From: Akkermansia sp.
GTDB lineage: Bacteria > Verrucomicrobiota > Verrucomicrobiia > Verrucomicrobiales > Akkermansiaceae
Reading direction: 5' to 3'
Assembly (NCBI RefSeq): GCF_020860705.1
Contig: NZ_JAJBTT010000024.1
Span: 58,046 to 122,045, forward strand
DNA: 64,000 bases
In this document: positions 6,897-15,578 of the stretch, one piece after another
Numbering within the stretch: position 1 is the stretch's first letter
How the letters are laid out: each line of letters opens with the position of its first letter
Translations under genes and position numbers: made by a program
Notes under the pieces: model-generated
What the model was told of the DNA's origin: nothing
The model's input: only the letters and a program-made list of their open reading frames with translations
The model's database searches: none

Positions 6897-9032
6897 GTGA
6901 CTCAACCCGCCCATATTGCTCCCGCGAGCCAGTCCGTAGAAGGCATGTATGCCGACTATTTCCTGGATTACGCATCATACGTCATTCTGGAACGGGCCGT
7001 ACCCAAGATCAATGACGGGTTCAAACCCGTGCAGCGCCGCATTCTGCATGCCATGGACCGTCTGGACGACGGGCGCTACAACAAAGTGGCGAATATTGTG
7101 GGCGACACCATGAAATTCCACCCGCACGGTGACCGTTCCATTGCAGACGCGCTGGTGGGCCTGGGTCAGAAGGGGCTGCTTATTGACACGCAGGGGAACT
7201 GGGGCAACATCCTGACGGGGGATCCCGCAGCCGCCTCCCGTTACATTGAAGCGCGCTTCACCTCCTTTGCCCGTGAAGTCGTATTCAGCCCCAAGGTGAC
7301 GGAATGGCAGCTTTCCTATGACGGCAGGAACAAGGAGCCGGTCAGCCTTCCCGTCAAATTCCCCCTGCTCCTCGCCCAGGGAGCGGAAGGGATTGCCGTG
7401 GGCCTTTCCAGCAAAATTCTCCCCCACAACTTCAATGAACTGATTGAAGCTTCCATTGCCCATTTGCGCGGGCAGCCTTTCCAGCTTCTGCCGGACTTCC
7501 CGACCGGAGGCGTGATGGACGCCACCAACTACCGGGACGGGGAACGGGGAACGGGACGCGTCCGCATCAGGGCGCGGATTGTCACGGAATCAAAAAAACT
7601 GCTCCGCATCACGGAAATACCGTTCGGCGTCACTACGGAAATCCTGATTGACACCATCGTCTCCGCTGCGGAAAAGGGGAAAATCAAAATTGCCCGCATT
7701 GAGGACAACACGGCCCAGCACGTGGACATTCTGGTGCACCTGCCGGCCGGAGCGGATCCGGAACAGACCAGGAAAGCCCTGTTTGCCTTCTCCGCCTGCG
7801 AAGTCAGCATCTCCCCGAACGCCTGCGTCATTGTGGAGGAAAAGCCCAGGTTCATGTGCGTCAGCGACATCCTGCGCTACAACACGGACTCCACCAAGGA
7901 AATCCTGCGCCAGGAGCAGGAAATACGCCTCAAGGAGCTCAACGAGGCATGGCACCAGGCAAGCCTGGAAAAAATCTTCATTGAAAACCGCATCTACCTT
8001 TCCATTGAAGATTCAGAAACGTGGGAGGAAGTGCTCTCCACCATTGACCGGGAATTGCAGCCGTTTGCCTCCGCCCTGCGCGCGCCCATCACTAGGGACG
8101 ACCTGGTACGGCTGACGGAAATTAAAATCAAGCGCATCTCCAAGTTTGACGCGTTCAAGGCTGACCAGCACATCCAGCAGCTGGAGGCGGACATTGAACA
8201 AACGCAGAAAAACCTCAGCCAGCTCACCAAATTCACCATCCGCTGGTTTGAAGCCCTGCGCAAGAAATACGGCGCCGCCTATCCCCGGAAGACGGAAATC
8301 TCCTCCTTCGGCTCCGTGGACCGCGCCCAGGTGGCCGTGGCCAACGAAACCTTGTACATTGATGAAGAAGGCTTCGCCGGCTATGGCGTCAAGAAGGGAA
8401 CCCCCGTCTGCAAATGCTCCACGCTGGATGACGTGCTGATCATCGACAGTACGGGAGTGCTCAAAATCGTGCGGATCCAGGACAAATTCTTCGCCGGTAA
8501 AAACCCCCTTTACATCTCCGTCATCAAGAAGGATGACGACCCCGTTTTCAACCTGATCTACAGGGACGGAAGGGACGGTCCCGTATACGCCAAGCGCTTC
8601 CGCATCGGCGGCTTCACCCGGGACAAGGAATACCCCCTTACCCGCGGCGCGAAGGGAACGCGCATCTTCCACTTCTCCGTGCATGAAACGGAGGAAAGCA
8701 GCTCCCAGATCAGCGTGAACGTTTACCTGAAAGCCGTGTTGAAACTCCGCAATCTGGTCAGACCCTTCCACTTCGCAGAATTGAGGATTAAAAACCGCGG
8801 CGCCCAGGGCAACATCATCACCAAGCATCCGGTGGAGCGCGTCTCCCGCATCATGCCCGCGGCAAAGTCCGGGGATGAAGAAACGGAAGAAGAAGCCCCC
8901 GCCGCTGCGGCGGAACAGGTGGAAACCATGCCCGCTCCGGACACGGAAACGCCGCAGGCCAATCCGGCCTCCGGCCAACAGGAACCGCCCGCCGGTCCTC
9001 CACTGGAACAGGGCTCCCTGTTTGACTCCTGA
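6897..9032 (+). CDS. parC: type IIA DNA topoisomerase subunit A (ParC-like)
   Basis: A 711-residue GyrA/ParC-family breakage-reunion subunit. The N-terminal domain begins ADYFLDYASYVILERAVPK and carries the helix HPHGDRSIADAL and the catalytic tyrosine Y116 in ASRYIEARF, preceded by the conserved Arg. A tower and coiled-coil region (about 330-440) and a reduced C-terminal beta-blade region (about 450-640) follow, then a Pro/Ala/Glu-rich tail. The short C-terminal domain without a clear GyrA box favours ParC (topoisomerase IV, decatenation) over GyrA. In the quinolone-resistance-determining helix the position of E. coli GyrA Ser83 is Arg80 here, while Asp84 matches Asp87. The start is GTG 6897; ATG 6945 is an alternative. 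No parE is adjacent. Confidence 0.85.
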   Translation: MTQPAHIAPASQSVEGMYADYFLDYASYVILERAVPKINDGFKPVQRRILHAMDRLDDGRYNKVANIVGDTMKFHPHGDRSIADALVGLGQKGLLIDTQGNWGNILTGDPAAASRYIEARFTSFAREVVFSPKVTEWQLSYDGRNKEPVSLPVKFPLLLAQGAEGIAVGLSSKILPHNFNELIEASIAHLRGQPFQLLPDFPTGGVMDATNYRDGERGTGRVRIRARIVTESKKLLRITEIPFGVTTEILIDTIVSAAEKGKIKIARIEDNTAQHVDILVHLPAGADPEQTRKALFAFSACEVSISPNACVIVEEKPRFMCVSDILRYNTDSTKEILRQEQEIRLKELNEAWHQASLEKIFIENRIYLSIEDSETWEEVLSTIDRELQPFASALRAPITRDDLVRLTEIKIKRISKFDAFKADQHIQQLEADIEQTQKNLSQLTKFTIRWFEALRKKYGAAYPRKTEISSFGSVDRAQVAVANETLYIDEEGFAGYGVKKGTPVCKCSTLDDVLIIDSTGVLKIVRIQDKFFAGKNPLYISVIKKDDDPVFNLIYRDGRDGPVYAKRFRIGGFTRDKEYPLTRGAKGTRIFHFSVHETEESSSQISVNVYLKAVLKLRNLVRPFHFAELRIKNRGAQGNIITKHPVERVSRIMPAAKSGDEETEEEAPAAAAEQVETMPAPDTETPQANPASGQQEPPAGPPLEQGSLFDS

Positions 9033-9125
9033 AGCATTTAAATGGCGCGCGCCATACCTGCCTTCCCATTTTCGGCTTGCCACAACGGGCCATCTTCTGT
9101 AGATATGTGCCACCTCATTTACCAT

Positions 9126-9200
9126 GCCGCTTTAGCTCAGTGGTAGAGCACCCGCCTTGTAAGCGGACGGTCGTCAGTTCAAATCTGACAAGCGGCTCCA
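9126..9200 (+). tRNA. tRNA-Thr(TGT)
   Basis: Cloverleaf of 75 nt with CCA encoded. The acceptor stem is GCCGCTT/AAGCGGC, the D arm is AGCTCAGTGGTAGAGC, the anticodon loop is CTTGTAA with anticodon TGT, and the T arm contains GTTCAAATC. It reads ACN threonine codons. It stands alone between the topoisomerase gene and a terminator. Confidence 0.93.
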
Positions 9201-9204
9201 TCAT

Positions 9205-9235
9205 AAACCCCTCAAGTTCACCGCTTGAGGGGTTT
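9205..9235 (+). terminator. terminator after tRNA-Thr
   Basis: Perfect 12-bp stem AAACCCCTCAAG/CTTGAGGGGTTT with a 7-nt loop, followed by GCTTTT, starting 4 nt after the tRNA CCA end. Confidence 0.88.
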
Positions 9236-9616
9236 GCTTTTAAAGGAGAAAAGAAAATCCGCCACACGTCAAGCCACGCGGCGCCGCAAAAACGGTATCC
9301 TTTCCGGAGATTGTGGGGAGAAAGCCATTCCATCCCCGGCATAACGTTCCCTTCAATTGCACCTGTCTTCATCCGGACTCCTTCCCTGCTTTCTGCGAAT
9401 TTCAGGCGTCATCATTTTTGTCGCCAATAATTCATGAATATGTTAAGAGGAACAAATCCCTCATCGCGCAGGAAAGAACAGAGCAGCACATGGCGAACGC
9501 ATCAATCCGATTTGCGGAGAGGTTCCTAGGGACAAAAATGGACGCTTTAAAAGATCACTTTCCCTCTTGAACATGCATTTATTGCCCCCCATCAACCACC
9601 ATGAATAGTTGAACCA
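9236..9616. other. intergenic, no gene seen
   Basis: About 380 bp without a convincing coding frame. The only feature I can support is the promoter-like pair at 9582-9611 in front of the next gene. Confidence 0.5.
9582..9611 (+). promoter_or_regulatory. candidate promoter of the GH108-like gene
   Basis: TTGCCC (9582-9587), 18 bp, TAGTTG (9606-9611). The ATG at 9617 starts 5 nt later, which would make the mRNA leaderless. Confidence 0.35.
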
Positions 9617-10198
9617 ATGAATACTACAGAAAAAAATATGGCGGCAACCATTCTCCGCCTTGAAGATGACCGCGTTACCGGACCTGATGCTCTCCGGGTT
9701 ACCCGCCTTCCTGCCGCAGACAAGGGAGGCCAGTGGGAAATCTGCGGCATTTGCGACGGCATTGAACCTGACGTGTTCTACCATCTCAAGTCTTTGCTTG
9801 ACGCCGGGAAAAAGGAAGAAGCCTGGGAGGGCTGCCTTCAATACGTCCTGGACAATACCGCCATTGTCCGCTCATGGATCGGTTCCGACGCCCACCCCGC
9901 CACGGAATTCATCCTGCGTGACCATTATTTTAATTCCGGCAGAAAAAACACCGGAAAAATACTGCAACGCGCGCTTAACGACCACGGAGCGGCCCTGGCC
10001 GAAGACGGCATTCCCGGAGAAGCGACCCGTCAGGCATTGCAAACCATTCTTTCACGGGGGAATGAGTCCCAGTTTCTCGCCAGCCTCCATGAGCGGCGCA
10101 AATCCTTTTACCGATCCTGCAAGCAATTCCCTGTCTTCGGGAAAGGCTGGCTGAACCGCAGTGAAAATGCCTACCGCTTTGCCAGCTCTCTCGTTTAA
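9617..10198 (+). CDS. GH108-like N-acetylmuramidase (phage-type endolysin)
   Basis: A 193-residue protein without a signal peptide. Its organisation follows the GH108/zliS family: an N-terminal glutamate (E16 in ILRLEDD) at the place of the catalytic Glu of the EGGYxxxxxDxGGxTxxGI motif, here relaxed to a GGQWEICGICDGIEP-like segment. A central helix follows (FILRDHYFNSG, KILQRALNDHG), then a peptidoglycan-binding-3-like part (EDGIPGEATRQAL), and the typical C-terminus RRKSFYRSCKQFPVFGKGWLNR. These enzymes cleave the glycan backbone of peptidoglycan and are usually phage lysins or their domesticated relatives. The weak N-terminal motif leaves activity uncertain. Minus-strand small genes at 10326-11208 may be companions. 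Confidence 0.7.
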   Translation: MNTTEKNMAATILRLEDDRVTGPDALRVTRLPAADKGGQWEICGICDGIEPDVFYHLKSLLDAGKKEEAWEGCLQYVLDNTAIVRSWIGSDAHPATEFILRDHYFNSGRKNTGKILQRALNDHGAALAEDGIPGEATRQALQTILSRGNESQFLASLHERRKSFYRSCKQFPVFGKGWLNRSENAYRFASSLV

Positions 10199-10284
10199 AG
10201 GCTTCCCCAGCATCATGGAAAAGGAGGCCATCAGCCCCCCTCATTAAAAACAACTTGTTATCAGGCTTGCAGCAAGCCTGACCA

Positions 10285-10315
10285 AACATCCATGCGGTAG
10301 ACCGGCATGGATGTT
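10285..10315 (+). terminator. terminator after the GH108-like gene
   Basis: Stem AACATCCATGC/GCATGGATGTT with a 9-nt loop, followed by TTTTG. An additional 9-bp hairpin with a 1-nt nominal loop (CAGGCTTGC A GCAAGCCTG, 10262-10280) lies just before it. Confidence 0.8.
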
Positions 10316-10325
10316 TTTTGTTTCA

Positions 10326-10718
10326 TCAATTCCCCCGGAAACCCGGCCCATCATCCACAGACGACCTTAACAGGCGGCAAAACCGGACAGAAGACAATTT
10401 CACCAGGCGGCCATCCCCTCGCTTGCCATGCTGGGTCAGGATCCACGGCAGGGAAAGAATGTCCCGTTCATAAGACAGCAGTTTCCGTACATCCCCCGCC
10501 AGGAAATGGAGATGCCAGGCGTCGCACTGTTCCGGGGCAAACCGGCAGCGGACATCCACAATCCTGCGGAAGGGTGCGGAGGAATCCACCCTGCGCGCCA
10601 TCAGCACAAGCTCCGGAGTACGGATGCATACGTCCTGATGACGGCCGTCTTCCTCCATATCCTCCGCCTTTCTCCCTGCATTCAAGTAGTAGGAAACGGC
10701 TGCTGACAGTGCATTCAT
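10326..10718 (-). CDS. hypothetical protein, 130 aa
   Basis: A 130-residue basic protein without signal peptide or membrane segment. It is rich in Arg and contains a CRFAPEQCDAWHLHFLAGDVRKLL segment that looks like a folded helical core. I do not recognise the family. It lies 163 bp downstream of the small membrane protein at 10882-11208 on the same strand, and next to a phage-type lysin on the other strand, so phage origin is possible. Plus-strand frames overlap it, and the coding strand is chosen because the minus frame has the more protein-like composition. Confidence is modest. Confidence 0.5.
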   Translation of the reverse strand: MNALSAAVSYYLNAGRKAEDMEEDGRHQDVCIRTPELVLMARRVDSSAPFRRIVDVRCRFAPEQCDAWHLHFLAGDVRKLLSYERDILSLPWILTQHGKRGDGRLVKLSSVRFCRLLRSSVDDGPGFRGN

Positions 10719-10881
10719 TCCATTCTTTTTTGTTCACAAGCCGTCCGGTCCGCAAAAATTCCGGAAGAATCCATACCGGAGCGTTTGTCTCCGCCTCTGC
10801 AGGGATAAGCCTGCCGGAAAGCGGAGAACAACGGCCGGGAGAAGGAATGGTTCACAGGTCCGCGGACCGGACGGCACTGAG

Positions 10882-11208
10882 TCACTTGCCTTTCCGAGCG
10901 TTCTGGATGACGGGCGGCACGTCCGTTTCCGGCTGGGCCTGGGAATAGGACAGGCGGCCCGGCTCCAGCACCAGGCAGGAGCCGTCCTTGCAGATCTCCG
11001 TCCGATCCGGCGTCACCTCAAGGGTATGCCCGCAGCCGGAAAGAAGGGAGGATGCCGCATAAGCCGTGCCCGCCAGCACCACCCACAGGAGGCGTTCCCA
11101 CCATTTCAATCCGGGCTGGGACTTGCTTTTTTCATAGGCATTCTTCATGCCCTCCTTTCCTGCCTCCAGGGCGGCCTTTTTTTGTTCTTCCGTCAGGTTA
11201 AGGTTCAT
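10882..11208 (-). CDS. small membrane protein, possible holin/spanin-like
   Basis: A 108-residue protein. The N-terminal 35 residues are charged and helical (NLTEEQKKAALEAGKEG). A single hydrophobic segment (about residues 38-60, WWERLLWVVLAGTAYAAS) ends in LLSGCGH, which looks like a lipobox but is too far from the N-terminus for a classical signal. The C-terminal half is soluble and contains a possible disulfide pair (ICKDGSCLV). Small single-TM proteins with a periplasmic tail next to a muramidase are common in phage lysis modules as holins or spanins, but that role is inferred from context only. Confidence 0.6.
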   Translation of the reverse strand: MNLNLTEEQKKAALEAGKEGMKNAYEKSKSQPGLKWWERLLWVVLAGTAYAASSLLSGCGHTLEVTPDRTEICKDGSCLVLEPGRLSYSQAQPETDVPPVIQNARKGK

Positions 11209-11702
11209 CGGACAGCGGAATTCAAGGGTTCAAGGAATTCATACGCCTTTTGCGGCGCAGCGGTTCCATGGAGGAAGCCTCCTCCATGACAGGACTGGTT
11301 GTTACTGTTCATCTTGTTCTTTCGTTGGTTGATCGCCGGAAAAGGCCCCGTACCCGTAAGGGGACGCAATAGCAGCAACCTGCCGGAACAGAGGAAAAAG
11401 CAGGAAAGGTTTCTTCCTCTTCCTTCCCCCTCCGGGCTGGGACGCGCCGCCAGGCCATTTCAAGGCAAACCCATCTTTGACCCGTCCGCAGGGTGCGGGA
11501 CAACACGCCTGACGCGTCCAGGGGGAAAGAACGCCGGAGCCGTCCGCACCTGAAACACGGGACAACATCCTCTCCCCGCAGCATTTTTAAAGGCCTGCTC
11601 CCGGCCAGGAAACTCCACTGGACGCATGGAAGGGAATTTCCGCCTCTGGAAACAAATACCCTGTTGAAAACGGAACAGGATCATGCTAGTTTCTTCCCTG
11701 CT
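11209..11702. other. divergent intergenic region upstream of parB
   Basis: Almost 500 bp between divergent genes. Open frames here, including the upstream extension of the parB frame, lack coding character. parA, the usual partner, is not present. The parB promoter lies at the right end. Confidence 0.5.
11664..11692 (+). promoter_or_regulatory. candidate parB promoter, start-proximal
   Basis: TTGAAA (11664-11669), 17 bp, TAGTTT (11687-11692) preceded by TGC (extended -10). The ATG at 11703 follows after 10 nt. Confidence 0.5.
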
Positions 11703-12587
11703 ATGGCAAAATCGGCTCTGGGGAAAGGCTTTGACGCCCTTATCAATCAAAATCTGTCTCGTGAATCCTTGTCGGCTCCCCAGGCGGGAGACGTTGTTCA
11801 TCAATTATCCCATGCCTCCATCATCCCCAGTTCCCTTCAGCCCCGCGCCATTTTTACCCCGGAGCAGCTGGCAGAACTGGTGGATTCCATCAAGGAGCAC
11901 GGCATCATCCAGCCGCTGATCGTCCGGAAAACGGAGAGCGGCAAGTATGAACTGATCGCCGGGGAAAGGCGCTGGCGCGCTTCCGGCATCCTGGGCCTGT
12001 CCACCGTGCCCGCCATCATCCGGGAAGCTTCCGACAAGGATGTGCTGGAACTGGCGCTCATTGAAAACCTCCAGCGTGAAAACCTCAGCCCGCTGGAAGA
12101 GGCCTCCGGCTACATGCGCCTGAAAACGGAATTCCGCATGAAGCAGGGAGACATCGCCAAGCGGGTAGGAAAATCCCGCGCCGCCGTAGCCAACAGCATG
12201 CGGCTGCTGGACCTTCCCCAGGCGGTCCAGGACATGCTGGGCAACGCCTTCATCAGCGTGGGGCATGCCAAGGTCCTGCTTTCCCTCAAGAACCAGGATC
12301 AGCAGATCCAGCTTGGGCGCGACATCGTCAACAAAGGGTACACCGTCCGCCAGACGGAAAAGGCCATCCAGAAGATTCTCAACCCTCCGGAACCGGCTCC
12401 CTCCAGAAAGACTACCTCCCCGCAGTACAAGAAGATTTCCGCCGTGCTCGCCAAACAGTTCGGAACACCGGTAAACATTTCCGGCCAGGGATCCCGCGGC
12501 GCCATTGAAATCACCTTTTCCAGCAAGGCGGAATTCCTCCGCATCATGGAACTTCTGGGCCAGGATGAATGGACAGATTCCAAGTAA
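11703..12587 (+). CDS. parB: chromosome partitioning protein ParB
   Basis: A 294-residue ParB/Spo0J-family CTPase and centromere-binding protein. It starts MAKSALGKGFDALI, the usual N-terminal motif bound by ParA; the frame is open further upstream but this start fits the family. The CTP-binding ParB/Srx domain contains the GERRWRA motif (residues 87-93) and ENLQREN (121-127). A helix-turn-helix DNA-binding domain follows (about 145-200), then a C-terminal dimerisation region. The protein loads on parS sites and organises origin segregation. Its usual partner parA is absent from the flanking sequence, and I found no full parS-like TGTTTCACGTGAAACA by eye in the window. Confidence 0.93.
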   Translation: MAKSALGKGFDALINQNLSRESLSAPQAGDVVHQLSHASIIPSSLQPRAIFTPEQLAELVDSIKEHGIIQPLIVRKTESGKYELIAGERRWRASGILGLSTVPAIIREASDKDVLELALIENLQRENLSPLEEASGYMRLKTEFRMKQGDIAKRVGKSRAAVANSMRLLDLPQAVQDMLGNAFISVGHAKVLLSLKNQDQQIQLGRDIVNKGYTVRQTEKAIQKILNPPEPAPSRKTTSPQYKKISAVLAKQFGTPVNISGQGSRGAIEITFSSKAEFLRIMELLGQDEWTDSK

Positions 12588-12612
12588 CCTTCTCACCCCG
12601 TCTTTTTCCCCT

Positions 12613-13557
12613 ATGACGCCCCGCATTGGATTCATTCTGCTCACGGCCCTGCTGATGCAGTGCGGAAAACCCGTGAAAACGCCCTCTCCCGGAGCGGAGC
12701 CCATTCCCGCCCAGCTGCAGGAAACGGACCATTTCAACGGAGGTAACGCCATGTTCCATGCCGCCCGGATAACGGAAATGGGGGACAGGAATGCCGGCAC
12801 CCCCGGCTTTCGGAGACAACTGGATTACCTGAAGAAAGAACTGGCCAGGTACGGCTGGACCTGCCAGGAACAGCACTTTGAGGAAAAAACGCCCAAGGGC
12901 GTCGTCCAGTTCACCAACCTGCGTGCACGTTTTGGCAAGGAGCCGGATTTCCAAACACCGGTCCGGGGCCTGCTGACCTGCCATATTGACACCAAGCCGG
13001 GCATCCCCGGATTCACCGGAGCCAACGACGGGGCTTCCGGCGCCGCAGCCATTCTGGAGACGGCCCGCATCCTGGCCGGGGAACCCGCTCGCGCCAGGGA
13101 AGTGGAGCTGGTGTTTTTTGACGGAGAAGAAAGTTTTGCCGAACACATGGACAGCGACGACGGCCTGTACGGCTCCAAGTATTACGCCGCCGCCCTTCAG
13201 CCTCCGCTCCCCCGCTGGATGCTCAATCTGGACATGGTGGGACGCCAGGGGAAAAAGATACGCATCCCGGCCATGACGCCTCAGTCCATGTACAGCGTCT
13301 ATTCCCGCGCCATCCGCGAACTGGGCTATTCTCCGGAGGAATGGGGCGTATCCAACTATGCCATTCTGGACGACCACGTTCCCTTCATGGACCGCGGCAT
13401 GGACACGCTGAACCTTATTGACGATTTCCAGGATGGCAACTGGTGGCACACGACCAGGGACAGCATGGACATCCTGGGGGAGAAATCCTTCAAGACCACA
13501 GGAGAAATGACCCTGCATATCCTCCGGCTGCTTCTGCCTGATCCACCCTCTACCTAA
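12613..13557 (+). CDS. M28-family lipoprotein, glutaminyl-cyclase-like
   Basis: A 314-residue protein. The first 17 residues are a lipoprotein signal with lipobox LLMQC, so it is probably anchored in the envelope. The rest follows the M28/glutaminyl-peptide cyclotransferase fold: HIDTKPG, then a single-zinc site made of ANDGASG (Asp), FFDGEESF (Glu) and a late NWWHTTRDSMD (His). The QC-specific DDGLYGSKYYA and the DDHVPF segment are present. Such enzymes either trim peptides or cyclise N-terminal glutamine to pyroglutamate; the SDDGLYGS signature favours the cyclotransferase branch. The chosen start gives the clean signal peptide. It follows parB by 25 nt and precedes the VWA operon. Confidence 0.85.
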   Translation: MTPRIGFILLTALLMQCGKPVKTPSPGAEPIPAQLQETDHFNGGNAMFHAARITEMGDRNAGTPGFRRQLDYLKKELARYGWTCQEQHFEEKTPKGVVQFTNLRARFGKEPDFQTPVRGLLTCHIDTKPGIPGFTGANDGASGAAAILETARILAGEPARAREVELVFFDGEESFAEHMDSDDGLYGSKYYAAALQPPLPRWMLNLDMVGRQGKKIRIPAMTPQSMYSVYSRAIRELGYSPEEWGVSNYAILDDHVPFMDRGMDTLNLIDDFQDGNWWHTTRDSMDILGEKSFKTTGEMTLHILRLLLPDPPST

Positions 13558-13595
13558 CGAGTCAGGACTGAAACCCCAACTACCCCTGCCATACC

Positions 13596-15578
13596 ATGTC
13601 CTTCACCTCTCCCTGGCTGCTGTGGGCCCTCTTCGCAGCTTCCATTCCCCTCATCATCCATCTGGTCAACCGGTGGCGGCACCGTTCCGTCCATTGGGCG
13701 GCCATGGAATTTCTCCTCCGGGCGGCCAGGGAAACCCGGGGAACGAAAAAACTGCTGCACTACCTGATTCTGGCGCTCCGCGTCCTGGCCGTGGCGGCGC
13801 TGGTGACGGCCTTTGCGCGCCCCCTGCTGAGCAGCTTTTTCGGCTGGGGAAGTTCCGGATTGAATGAAGTCCTGCTGGTTCTGGACCGTTCCGCCTCCAT
13901 GGATGCGCGGCCGGACAAGACCAACTCCCTGCGGGACGCCGTCCCTCCCCTGGTGGAATCCACCTTTGCGCAGCTGGGCAGCTGCCGGCTGTCCCTGCTT
14001 GACTCCACCACCGGCTCCGTCACCCAGATTCCCGCCCCGGAAGCCCTGGCGGACCTGACCGTGAGCAAAACTACGGACGGCGGCGCGGACATCCCGGCCC
14101 TGCTGCAGAAAGCCACCCCTTATCTGGAAGAATCCGGTTCCGGAAAAACGGAAATCTGGATTGCCTCAGACATGCAATCCACCTCCTGGAAGCCGGATTC
14201 CCCCCTCTGGTCCAGCGTGCGGCAGCGCCTGTCCGCCCTGTCCATTCCCCCTTCCATCCGCATCATGGCCCTCCGCGACAGGCCGGAAACCAACCGCGGC
14301 ATCAGGGTCAGGCAGGCCCAGGTCAATAACGGCAAACTGGTGCTGGACCTGGAAGTGCTGCGCCAGGGCTTCAACCCCAACCAGCCGGAGAGCGTTCCGG
14401 TGCACCTCTCCGTGGACAATGCCGCCGCCTCCGCCACGCTCCAGCTGGCCGGGGAAAGCACCACCATCAGAAAGGAAATCCCGCTGCCGCAAGGCAAGGA
14501 ATCCGGCTTCGGCTTCGTTTCCCTGCCGCATGACGACTTCACCAGGGATGACACTTCCTTCTTCACCTTCGCTCCCCGGCCCCTCGCCAACATCCTGATC
14601 TGCGGCCCTGCCGGGGAAGTGGGGAAAACCCTCTCCCTGATGTCCGCCCCTCCCGGCCTCCCCAACAGGAAAGCCACCCTCCCCGGCACCCCGCGGGCGG
14701 CGCAGGCCAACCTGGCTTCCCAATCCATGGTTGTCTGGTACGGGCCGACGCCGCGCGCGGAAATGGAAGAGAAGCTCCTTTCCTTTATTGAAGAAGGGGG
14801 GCTCGTCCTCTTCCTGCCGGATGACACGGCCCACGGCACGCGCCACCCGTTCCTGGGCGTTTCCTGGGGTGCGATGGAAACGGCCCCACCTGAACAGTAT
14901 TACCACCTAGAAACATGGGACCGCCAGCGCGGCTTTCTCCGGGACGGCTCCGACCAGACGGCCATTCCAGCCAACCGGCTCCGGGCCGTGCGCCGGAAGC
15001 CCATGCAGGGCAAATACCGCACCCTGGCTTCCTGGGATGACGGCACTTGCGCCCTGGCGCAGGTCAGATCGGGAACGGGATCCGCCCTGTTCCTGGGAAC
15101 CCTCCCCAAATATTCCTGGTCCAACCTGGCGGACGGCCACCTGCTGCTGCCCCTGCTCCAGCGCATGGCGGACCGTGGGGCGGAACGCTTCTCCACTTCC
15201 ATCTCCCTCCGCGTGAATGACGCCGCCCTGCCGCAATCCGCCACGGATACCCCCATGCGCATGGACAACGCCCAGGGCAGCCACCCTTCCGGCTCTCCGA
15301 CGGACACCGCAGGCGTTTACCGCCTGGGAGCGCAGACCTACGCCGTCAACCGCCCCTGGTCTGAAGACAATCCCGACCAGATCACGGATGAGCAGCTTCA
15401 CCTCCTTCTGCCGGAAGCCTCCATCAGCTCCATGCAAAGCACGTCGGAAACTCCTTCCCTGGTGCAGGAGGCCTGGAAGCTTTTCCTCATCATCTCTCTC
15501 GCCTGCCTGCTTCTGGAAGCTTTCCTGTGCCTTCCCAGGCACACGGTCAAACGCCCCTCCCCCACCACCCTCCCATGA
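13596..15578 (+). CDS. BatA/VWA-type membrane protein
   Basis: A 660-residue membrane protein. Residues 1-70 contain the BatA-type N-terminal domain: a hydrophobic start (FTSPWLLWALFAASIPLIIHL), NRWRHRSVHWAAMEFLL and a second helix ending ARPLL. A von Willebrand A-like domain follows with a MIDAS start DRSASMD (about residue 100). Then come a large extracytoplasmic region including a DUF4159/GATase-like part (CGPAGEVGKTL, VVWYGPTPRAEMEEKLLSFIEEGG) and a final TM helix near the C-terminus. Its stop overlaps the start of the next gene by 4 nt (ATGA), so the two are translationally coupled. In related bacteria such proteins act in envelope stress or protein-complex assembly with a MoxR ATPase; no moxR gene lies here. 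Confidence 0.82.
   Translation: MSFTSPWLLWALFAASIPLIIHLVNRWRHRSVHWAAMEFLLRAARETRGTKKLLHYLILALRVLAVAALVTAFARPLLSSFFGWGSSGLNEVLLVLDRSASMDARPDKTNSLRDAVPPLVESTFAQLGSCRLSLLDSTTGSVTQIPAPEALADLTVSKTTDGGADIPALLQKATPYLEESGSGKTEIWIASDMQSTSWKPDSPLWSSVRQRLSALSIPPSIRIMALRDRPETNRGIRVRQAQVNNGKLVLDLEVLRQGFNPNQPESVPVHLSVDNAAASATLQLAGESTTIRKEIPLPQGKESGFGFVSLPHDDFTRDDTSFFTFAPRPLANILICGPAGEVGKTLSLMSAPPGLPNRKATLPGTPRAAQANLASQSMVVWYGPTPRAEMEEKLLSFIEEGGLVLFLPDDTAHGTRHPFLGVSWGAMETAPPEQYYHLETWDRQRGFLRDGSDQTAIPANRLRAVRRKPMQGKYRTLASWDDGTCALAQVRSGTGSALFLGTLPKYSWSNLADGHLLLPLLQRMADRGAERFSTSISLRVNDAALPQSATDTPMRMDNAQGSHPSGSPTDTAGVYRLGAQTYAVNRPWSEDNPDQITDEQLHLLLPEASISSMQSTSETPSLVQEAWKLFLIISLACLLLEAFLCLPRHTVKRPSPTTLP

Noticed and set aside
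8013..9125. 370-aa minus-strand frame under the topoisomerase gene
   Set aside because: Antisense to a clearly homologous ParC-like subunit; Gly/His/Phe-rich shadow composition.
9313..9570. 85-aa plus-strand frame after tRNA-Thr
   Set aside because: No motif, no ribosome site, and composition like intergenic DNA.
10428..10706. 92-aa plus-strand frame opposite the 130-aa protein
   Set aside because: The minus-strand frame covers it fully and looks more protein-like; both cannot be real at this density.
9617..12587. Complete prophage around the GH108-like gene
   Set aside because: No capsid, tail, portal, terminase, integrase or attachment-site duplication is visible; only a lysin-like gene and two small genes remain.
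11209..12587. parS centromere site near parB
   Set aside because: No TGTTTCACGTGAAACA-like 16-mer was found by eye; isolated CACGTG sequences elsewhere lack the flanking arms.
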